A stretch of DNA of 64,000 nt from Aporhodopirellula rubra (GTDB lineage: Bacteria; Planctomycetota; Planctomycetia; Pirellulales; Pirellulaceae). The stretch's first letter is position 1; every line of letters begins with the position of its first letter. Shown here in pieces: positions 58,193 to 64,000 of this stretch. The position numbers were made by a program, and so were the translations under genes. The stretch covers positions 124,001-188,000 of the forward strand of contig NZ_JACHXU010000008.1 in the NCBI RefSeq assembly GCF_014192335.1. Reading direction: 5' to 3'. A model generated the notes under the pieces. The model made no database searches. It saw nothing but the letters and a program-made list of their open reading frames with translations, and was not told where the DNA came from.

Positions 58193-59467
58193 ATGAAATT
58201 CACCATGAAACGATTACTTGCCTTGGTTGCTGTTTGCAGCTGGGCTGTCTGTGGTCTTGCTGTTTCGACTGCGACCGCTCAGTCCACTTCGCTTGATGTA
58301 ACCGACCATCTCACTGTACCCCAGTGGGTCAACCCTGAAACACCGGGTGAACTCAAAGGGCGGTTGATTCTGCCTGCTGCCGATGGCTCGTCCCGGTCGA
58401 TCGCAAATGCGGTTGTTGTAATGACTGATCGCGACGGCAAGACTGTCCGCAGTCGCACGGATGACGCAGGCAATTTTCTGCTGAACGGTGTCGAGCCTGG
58501 CGTGTACGCGTTGACCGCACGGGCCGACGGCGTTTTTGCATGTTGTGCGATGCACGTTGTCAGTCAAGACATGGCTTCCGCAGATGTGTTGCCAAAACAG
58601 GTTGAGGTTGCCGCCGCTGCAATCGACTACACCATCATCAAGACCGCGATCTTGCGATACTTGCCTCCTTTCAGCGCCGACAATCCTTACACGATCGCGA
58701 ATGCTGATCTGCAGGGAATCTCGGGTCGCGTCGTTGGCGAAAACTTATTCCGCGTCAGCCAAACCGATGGCGGACTCAAAGGACGCATCCACGTTGCCGG
58801 TGCACAGGGTAAAACTCTTGGCGACGCTGGTCTGCTTAACGTCTTCTTGGTTCACAAGGGTGAGGTTGTCGACCGAGTTCTTTCCAAACGAAACGGAACG
58901 TTTGAGTTTGCTGATTTGGCTCCAGGGGAATACTCAATTCTTGCGATCGGTCAAGCTGGACTGGGAATGGCTGGTTTTGAGTTAGTCGACGAGTCGTTGG
59001 CTAGCCAAGTTTTGCAGAAGGCCGATGGCAGTGCGTTGGTTGGCTCCGATTCACGTACGCTGGTAGCGACCTACAACGATCCTTGCTGCTGTTGCTGCAC
59101 AGAATTCTCGATGCAAATCGCACCGCTGCCTCAAGCGATCGAGTCATTCGAAGAGATCATCTACGAAGAACCTATCGTGACGGAAGAAAGCATCGTGAGC
59201 GATCCTGCGATGGAAGGTGCTGTTGATGAATTTGGTAATCCTATCGGTGGTGAAGGTTTCGGAGATCCAGCCCTCGGCGGAAACGGAGCACTCACGGGCA
59301 GTGGAGCTGGTGGTGGCGGCTTCGCCGGCGGTGGTGGAGGCGGCGGCTTCGGTGGAGGACTTGGTGGCCTCGCTGGTTTGGCTGCGATCGCCGCTATTAT
59401 CGGAAACGATAATAACAATGACCAGTTGGTTACTCCCGCACCTCCTGCGAGCCCAATCATTCCGTAA
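58193..59467 (+). CDS. Secreted protein with two carboxypeptidase-regulatory-like domains
   Basis: 424 residues. Signal peptide about 1-30 (LLALVAVCSWAVCGLAVSTATA). Two beta-sandwich domains of the carboxypeptidase regulatory type: about 50-125 (GRLILPAADGSSRSIANAVVV ... VEPGVYALTARADGV) and about 195-270 (GRIHVAGAQGKTLGDAGLLN ... LAPGEYSILAIGQAG). Five cysteines in a row at 298-302 (PCCCCCTEF). Then an acidic part and a Gly-rich, hydrophobic C-terminal segment (about 370-405, GGGFGGGLGGLAGLAAIAAIIG) that could insert into a membrane. No function known. A strong terminator follows. ATG at 58193 or 58205. Confidence 0.75.
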   Translation: MKFTMKRLLALVAVCSWAVCGLAVSTATAQSTSLDVTDHLTVPQWVNPETPGELKGRLILPAADGSSRSIANAVVVMTDRDGKTVRSRTDDAGNFLLNGVEPGVYALTARADGVFACCAMHVVSQDMASADVLPKQVEVAAAAIDYTIIKTAILRYLPPFSADNPYTIANADLQGISGRVVGENLFRVSQTDGGLKGRIHVAGAQGKTLGDAGLLNVFLVHKGEVVDRVLSKRNGTFEFADLAPGEYSILAIGQAGLGMAGFELVDESLASQVLQKADGSALVGSDSRTLVATYNDPCCCCCTEFSMQIAPLPQAIESFEEIIYEEPIVTEESIVSDPAMEGAVDEFGNPIGGEGFGDPALGGNGALTGSGAGGGGFAGGGGGGGFGGGLGGLAGLAAIAAIIGNDNNNDQLVTPAPPASPIIP

Positions 59468-59877
59468 TTTGAACGCGGATAATTGAAGATACTAAGAGCC
59501 TTGGGACTAACTTCCCAAGGCTTTTTTTGTGGCTTGGAAGTGGCTCGAGCGTTTGCTCGTTGGGAATTGCCACCGCCACCAAACGAAGTACTAGGTTCTG
59601 GCGAACGTCGGTGAGTGTGAAACTGGTCGCTTGCAGAAACGCTTCAGTTTCGGCGATGCGGGAACGATCCCGCATTGAATCGGCGGTTTTCACGATGCTG
59701 CGCATTTCCATCCCTTAATCGCTGCGAATGCAACTGAATGGGGTGCGATGTTCATTCGAACACGCCACAGCCCTTTTCTAGGGTGGACAATGCTTCCGAT
59801 GGTTGTGGTGGCGACGCAACCTGCTCAGAATACCGGTTCGGTATTCCGAATTCATTGATCAATCAACCGAGGAAGAC
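59468..59877. other. Gap between the terminator and the AMP-ligase gene
   Basis: About 400 bases. It holds the terminator listed below; otherwise I see no gene. Short open frames on both strands (minus 59457-59711 and plus 59527-59718) overlap each other and the terminator and look spurious. Confidence 0.6.
59497..59528 (+). terminator. Rho-independent terminator after the 58193 gene
   Basis: AGCCTTGGG (59497-59505) pairs with CCCAAGGCT (59514-59522), then a run of T to 59528. Perfect 9-bp stem with 8-base loop, 29 bp after the stop codon. Confidence 0.93.
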
Positions 59878-61011
59878 ATGAGCGTTGTTGGCGAAGTATC
59901 CGAAGCTGAAATTCAGGCCGCTGCGACGGCAGCCCGAGACCGTCTCAATGAGCACACGCTCAAAACCGTTCATTGGCATTTCAGTGACGAAACCGGTTGC
60001 CCGTTCTGGCTTGAGAAGAAGTCCGAATTGAACTTTGATCCATTGAAAGACGTCAAGTCATTCGATGATCTCAAGAAGTTTCCTCACTTTGAAGATGAGT
60101 GGCTGAGAGGCGGGCCGATTCGTCGTTGGGTTCCCAAGGGTCACGCCGGGAAACCTGTTTACGTGTTTGAAACGGGCGGCACCACGGGGATTCCAAAGAG
60201 CCGCATGGTGATCGAGGATCATTGGAAGGATTACGAACTGTTCAGCGACACGTTGCCTGATAAGTATTTTCCGCGAGGAGCTAACTGGTTGATGCTGGGG
60301 CCGAGCGGTCCGCGTCGATTGCGACTTGCCGTTGAACACCTTGCTCAGCATCGAGACGGGATCTGCTTCTGTATCGACCTGGATCCTCGTTGGGTCGTTA
60401 AGCTGATTAAAAAAGGCTGGATGGAGCATCTCGAGGAATACAAAAAACACTGTATCGATCAGGCCGTTACCATTTTGACAGCAGGGCATGATGTTAAGTG
60501 CATGTTTGCGACTCCGAAATTGCTTGAGTCATTGAGCGAGGCACTTGAGGAAAAAGGAACGAGTTTGGCGGAAGTTGGGATTACCGGTATCTTCTCCGGA
60601 GGAACCGAGTTCACGTCTCAATGGACGCGTTTTTGTGTGGAAGAAATGTTGGGCGGATTGCCGGAGGAAAGCGGCATCTACATGACGCCAACCTATGGCA
60701 ATACCTTGATGGGTTTGGCTTGCAGCAAACCGATCACATCAACCGACGGATACAAGATCGCTTATTACGCTCCACAGCCTCGGGCCGTTACAGAAGTTGT
60801 GACGTTCGATGACTACGATCAAGTCGTCGGATACGGAGAGACCGGTCGCGTGAAGCTATACACGTTGACGGACGAATTCTTCGTACCAGGATTTATGGAA
60901 CGTGATGAGGGCGAACGCGAGCGTCCGTTCCAAACCTATCCGTGGGACGGCGTCAGTGGCGTACGTCCATTCCATGAACTCGCTAGCGCAACTACCGTTG
61001 GCGTGTACTAA
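59878..61011 (+). CDS. AMP-dependent ligase, LuxE/PaaK-like, without C-terminal subdomain
   Basis: About 377 residues. Adenylate-forming signature YVFETGGTTGIPKSRM (99-107 TGGTTGIPK), then GIFSGGTEFT, YMTPTYGNTLMG and YGETGRVKLYTL, in the order of PaaK/LuxE-type ligases. The C-terminal domain with the A10 lysine is short or missing, as in LuxE-type acyl-protein synthetases. It should activate a carboxylic acid to an acyl-AMP. The ATG at 59878 has GAGG five bases upstream. It is followed by an aldehyde dehydrogenase-type gene (125 bp), suggesting a two-enzyme pathway from acid to aldehyde. Substrate unknown. Confidence 0.8.
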   Translation: MSVVGEVSEAEIQAAATAARDRLNEHTLKTVHWHFSDETGCPFWLEKKSELNFDPLKDVKSFDDLKKFPHFEDEWLRGGPIRRWVPKGHAGKPVYVFETGGTTGIPKSRMVIEDHWKDYELFSDTLPDKYFPRGANWLMLGPSGPRRLRLAVEHLAQHRDGICFCIDLDPRWVVKLIKKGWMEHLEEYKKHCIDQAVTILTAGHDVKCMFATPKLLESLSEALEEKGTSLAEVGITGIFSGGTEFTSQWTRFCVEEMLGGLPEESGIYMTPTYGNTLMGLACSKPITSTDGYKIAYYAPQPRAVTEVVTFDDYDQVVGYGETGRVKLYTLTDEFFVPGFMERDEGERERPFQTYPWDGVSGVRPFHELASATTVGVY

Positions 61012-61136
61012 AGAAAAAGGTGACAGCACGCCTTTTTGCGGATCTGGAGATGCCCGCTGAAGGAGTCTGTCGCCTGTTGTTTCTTGACCGTTATTCACCT
61101 CTCCCACCCCACCTGCTACCCGCCAACACTCTGCCC

Positions 61137-62579
61137 ATGATTACCCTCCACCCGCTTCGCTGGGGCAAACAGTACGAATCACTCGAATTCAATGATGTCG
61201 TCCATTTTGACACCGGTGCGCCGATCGCGCGTGTTGGGACCGTCGGCGGTGGAATCGTCACGCGTGACCTTCAGAAGGCACACCTTGCCCGAGAGGCGCT
61301 GCTGAAGGTTCCGACTGACGAACTGATTGCGATGGGAAAGAAGGCCGCAGAATTGTTTGAGCACGGCACATTGAGTGTCGGTGACTCGCAACAGAGTGTG
61401 GATGATTTTGTTCATCAACAATCCGCTAGCACCGGATTGCCCGAGCACATGTGTCGTTCCAACATGGCGAAGAACAGCTTCGTGCTCAGCCGAATGGATG
61501 AGATTTTGCAGTGTCTAACCCGTGGTCTCGACCTGTCAATTTTATCGAAAGGCTATGGCGACGAGGGGCGCGGTGTGACGGTCAGTTACCAAGCTCAGAC
61601 ACCGATCTTGGGAGCGATTCTGCCGAACAATTCTCCGGGCGTGCATACACTGTGGTTGCCCGCCGTTGCGTTGCAAATCGGATTGGCGTTGAAACCTGGT
61701 TCGCAAGAACCTTGGACTCCTTACCGAATGGTCTCGGCGTTCATGGAAGCCGGGGTTCCTGCGGCGGCGTTTGGTCTTTATCCCGGAGGCCACGATGCCG
61801 GCGGAGCGATCATGACGAAGGCTCCTCGGAGCATGATCTTCGGTAGTGCTCAAACTGTCGCTCAGCATTCAGGGAACCCACGGGTCCAAGCACACGGACC
61901 AGGGTTTTCTAAAATCCTTCTGGGCGACGATATCGTAGATGATTGGGAAATGTACCTCGACGTCATGGTCGAGAGTGTGTTGAGCAATTCGGGACGTAGT
62001 TGCATCAATTGTTCCGGGATTTGGGCGAGTCGGCACACGCGAGAAATCGCAGCAGCGATCGCTGAGAAGATCGGTCCGGTCAACGTATTGCCGCCGGCAG
62101 ACCCCAACGCCCAATTGGCGGCGTTTACAGTTCCCGCTATGGCAACGGGAACCTGGTCGATGGTCGAACAAGACCTCGCCGAAAATGGTGTGACGGACAT
62201 GACGGCTGAGTACGGTGAGAAACTGATCGAGCGAGATCATTGTGCCTACTTGCGTCCGATGGTTGTGCATGCCGATTCGCCCGATCGAGCAGTCACAGCA
62301 AAAGAATACATGTTCCCATTCGTGAGCGTCGTTGAATGTCCGCAGGACCAAATGCTACGTCGTATCGGGCCGACGCTCGTGGGCACCGTGATCACCGCGG
62401 ATGAGCCCTTCATTACCGGTGCGAGTCGCAGCGTGGATATCGATCGCCTGAACATCGGCCCGCTTCCGACCAACCGATTGAATTGGTTGCAACCGCACGA
62501 AGGCAATATCATCGACTTCCTGTTCCGCAATCGAGCCTATCAAATCGCTCCCATGCCGACCGCGGCATCGACAGTTTGA
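61137..62579 (+). CDS. Aldehyde dehydrogenase-superfamily protein, LuxC-like by context
   Basis: About 480 residues. ALDH pattern: ILGAILPNNSPGVH (cf. PWNFP loop, 158-170), LALKPGSQEPWTP, the catalytic cysteine in NSGRSCIN (Cys289), and near the end FPFVSVVECP, TADEPFI. The usual ELGGK glutamate motif is not evident, so it may be a fatty-acyl reductase (LuxC-like) rather than a classical NAD-ALDH. It follows the AMP ligase on the same strand. A frame from 61020 adds unrelated residues; the ATG at 61137 begins near the conserved part. Confidence 0.8.
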   Translation: MITLHPLRWGKQYESLEFNDVVHFDTGAPIARVGTVGGGIVTRDLQKAHLAREALLKVPTDELIAMGKKAAELFEHGTLSVGDSQQSVDDFVHQQSASTGLPEHMCRSNMAKNSFVLSRMDEILQCLTRGLDLSILSKGYGDEGRGVTVSYQAQTPILGAILPNNSPGVHTLWLPAVALQIGLALKPGSQEPWTPYRMVSAFMEAGVPAAAFGLYPGGHDAGGAIMTKAPRSMIFGSAQTVAQHSGNPRVQAHGPGFSKILLGDDIVDDWEMYLDVMVESVLSNSGRSCINCSGIWASRHTREIAAAIAEKIGPVNVLPPADPNAQLAAFTVPAMATGTWSMVEQDLAENGVTDMTAEYGEKLIERDHCAYLRPMVVHADSPDRAVTAKEYMFPFVSVVECPQDQMLRRIGPTLVGTVITADEPFITGASRSVDIDRLNIGPLPTNRLNWLQPHEGNIIDFLFRNRAYQIAPMPTAASTV

Positions 62580-62678
62580 TAGTAGCGGAATTCGTCCTCT
62601 GAATATGTTCATAGCCCCTGTATCGCTTAGCCACAGTGGTGCCGGGGGCGAGAGCATTGAAACGCATTGACGAGCCAG

Positions 62679-64000
62679 TTATTGCGTTTCCTCTGGAGCG
62701 TCTTTTGATTGCGAAGGTCTAAGGCGTTTGCGGATTGAATTGAGGCGGTCACGCATGATCGCTTCGTGTCCACGATCCACCGGATGGTAGTACTCGCGGT
62801 CGACTCCCAGGTAATCCACGTCCGCGATTCCGTCTGGCTCGTTGTGGGCGTAGACGTAACCCTCACCGTGACCGAGTTTTTCCGCGCCCGGGTAGTGAGA
62901 GTCGCGAAGCATTTTGGGGACAGGGACAATTTGTTTGTCGCGGACGTCGCGTCGAGCCGAGCCGATTGCGGTCGTCGCTGCGTTGCTTTTGGGTGCTAAT
63001 GCCAAATACGCGACCGTTTGGCTGAGCGTCAGTTGTGCTTCGGGGAGTCCGATCATTTCGCACGCCTGCATCGCCGCTACCGCGAGCGACAGGGCATGTG
63101 GATCGGCATTGCCGACATCCTCACTCGCCAAAATGACGAGGCGACGACAAAGAAAACGAATGTCTTCGCCGCCCTCGAGCATTCTTGCGAGCCAGTAGAT
63201 TGCCGCGTCAGCATCACTGCCGCGAATGCTTTTAATCAAGGCACTCGATAAATCGTAATGGTCATCGCCGGTAGCGTCGTACCCGCCGACGCGGTTGGTC
63301 AGCGACTCCATGGCGACGTCGCGGTCGACTCGTTTCGTGTTGCCGCTCACACTCTCGACTGCAACTTCGATCGCCGCGAGAGCACGCCTCGCATCACCAT
63401 CGGTCGCAATGGATAGGAATTCGATCGCATCGTCCGTGACTTCAACCTGACGACTGCCGAGTCCGTGTTCGGAGTCCTCGATCGCTCGGCGCAGTAACGC
63501 AGTCATCGAATCGGCGGGCAGCGGTTCGAGTGTGAATAGTTGGCTGCGGCTAATGAGTGCGCCGTTGACGGCGAAGTGTGGATTGCTGGTCGTGGCACCG
63601 ATGAGTGAAATCACGCCTGCCTCGACATCGGCTAACAACGCATCCTGTTGAGACTTATTGAAGCGATGGATTTCGTCGATAAACAAGATCGGCCGTCGCT
63701 CGCCCGCAGCAACCGCATCGGTGGCGGTTCGCAAGACCTCACGCACGTCTTTGACGCCGCTGTTGATCGCATTGAGCGACATGATTTTCGAGCCGGTTTC
63801 AGACGCGATTAGCTGCGCCAGCGTTGTCTTGCCGCTGCCGGGTGGGCCGTGCAGGATGATCGATCCGATCCGACCGCTGGTAATCAGTCGCCGCAGTAGT
63901 TTACCGGCGCCTAGGATATGATGTTGGCCGACGAACTCTTCGAGAGTTCGCGGCCTCATGCGAGCGGCCAGCGGTTGGGCGGTAAATAAGTGATCGGCTT
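62679..64000 (-). CDS. rarA: Replication-associated recombination protein A (partial)
   Basis: AAA+ ATPase of the RarA/MgsA/WRNIP1 group, acting at stalled forks. Walker A HGPPGSGKTT, Walker B PILFIDEIHRF, sensor 1 IGATTSNP, then the helical clamp-loader-like C-terminal part (SLAVAAMQACEMIGLPEAQL). The frame remains open to the right edge, where the residues DHLFTAQPLAARMRPRTLEE continue the family N-terminus, so the gene starts outside the window and the ATG at 63959 is internal. The visible part has about 440 residues, nearly the whole protein. Confidence 0.95.
   Translation of the reverse strand, partial: ADHLFTAQPLAARMRPRTLEEFVGQHHILGAGKLLRRLITSGRIGSIILHGPPGSGKTTLAQLIASETGSKIMSLNAINSGVKDVREVLRTATDAVAAGERRPILFIDEIHRFNKSQQDALLADVEAGVISLIGATTSNPHFAVNGALISRSQLFTLEPLPADSMTALLRRAIEDSEHGLGSRQVEVTDDAIEFLSIATDGDARRALAAIEVAVESVSGNTKRVDRDVAMESLTNRVGGYDATGDDHYDLSSALIKSIRGSDADAAIYWLARMLEGGEDIRFLCRRLVILASEDVGNADPHALSLAVAAMQACEMIGLPEAQLTLSQTVAYLALAPKSNAATTAIGSARRDVRDKQIVPVPKMLRDSHYPGAEKLGHGEGYVYAHNEPDGIADVDYLGVDREYYHPVDRGHEAIMRDRLNSIRKRLRPSQSKDAPEETQ

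Noticed and set aside
59457-59711. 84-codon open frame on the minus strand
   Set aside because: It covers the strong terminator at 59497-59528 and overlaps another short frame; no family signs.

Overview
This 64 kb window comes from a planctomycete, most likely of the Pirellulaceae (Rhodopirellula/Rubripirellula-like). The signs are: an rRNA unit with 23S and 5S but no 16S, two planctomycete-type outer-membrane barrels (BBP7-like and BBP2/OmpL-like) with cysteine-rich N-terminal plugs, a secreted formylglycine sulfatase, several long secreted proteins of unknown function, scattered housekeeping genes in place of the usual operons (rsmH outside a dcw cluster, rpmJ outside a ribosomal cluster), and many GTG/TTG starts. 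The assignment rests on gene content and protein resemblance read by eye; no database search was possible.

Layout. 1-6.1 kb: envelope proteins (a secreted proline-rich protein, a BBP7 barrel), alanine dehydrogenase, and a large periplasmic TlpA-type thioredoxin protein with calcium-loop motifs. 6.4-10.7 kb: an rRNA unit with its own promoter, in the order tRNA-Ile(GAT), tRNA-Ala(TGC), 23S, 5S, terminator, with several RNA hairpins in the spacers. 10.7-11.4 kb: a gene-free stretch. 11.4-18.3 kb: putA, a small unknown protein, a YbgC-type thioesterase, rsmH and a TPR lipoprotein. 18.4-22.4 kb: a signalling run (FHA-GAF-histidine kinase, cyclic-nucleotide-binding protein, small membrane protein) ending in ruvX. 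22.4-28.5 kb: a gingipain-like (C25) peptidase, a sulfatase, an O-antigen ligase-like protein and lipA. 28.6-34.0 kb: smpB, an ABC transporter pair plus an ArsS-type radical SAM enzyme, a LuxR-type regulator and an SseB-like protein. 34.3-42.4 kb: a porin, a large secreted unknown, 6-phosphogluconolactonase, small membrane proteins, an RGG-repeat secreted protein, a CelD/FemAB-like acetyltransferase and a zinc-independent type ribosomal protein L36. 42.4-50.5 kb: a possible BshC-like protein with an FHA protein, RlmI, then a ferredoxin / LPG-synthase-like membrane protein / truB / DUF3500 run. 50.5-64 kb: a vWA membrane protein, a DJ-1/PfpI protein, a PQQ-propeller protein with a DPFGGG tail, gyrB, a carboxypeptidase-regulatory-domain protein, a LuxE/LuxC-like pair (AMP ligase plus aldehyde dehydrogenase) and rarA, which runs off the right edge.

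How the genes work together. There is no mobile element, CRISPR array or phage in the window, and no sharp change of base composition was noticed. The least conventional items are the AMP-ligase/aldehyde-dehydrogenase pair (a possible acid-to-aldehyde reduction module), the spacer RNA structures of the unlinked rRNA unit (including a match to the 16S 3' end placed in a hairpin), and the recurrence of cysteine-rich segments in envelope proteins, which fits old reports of cystine-rich planctomycete walls.
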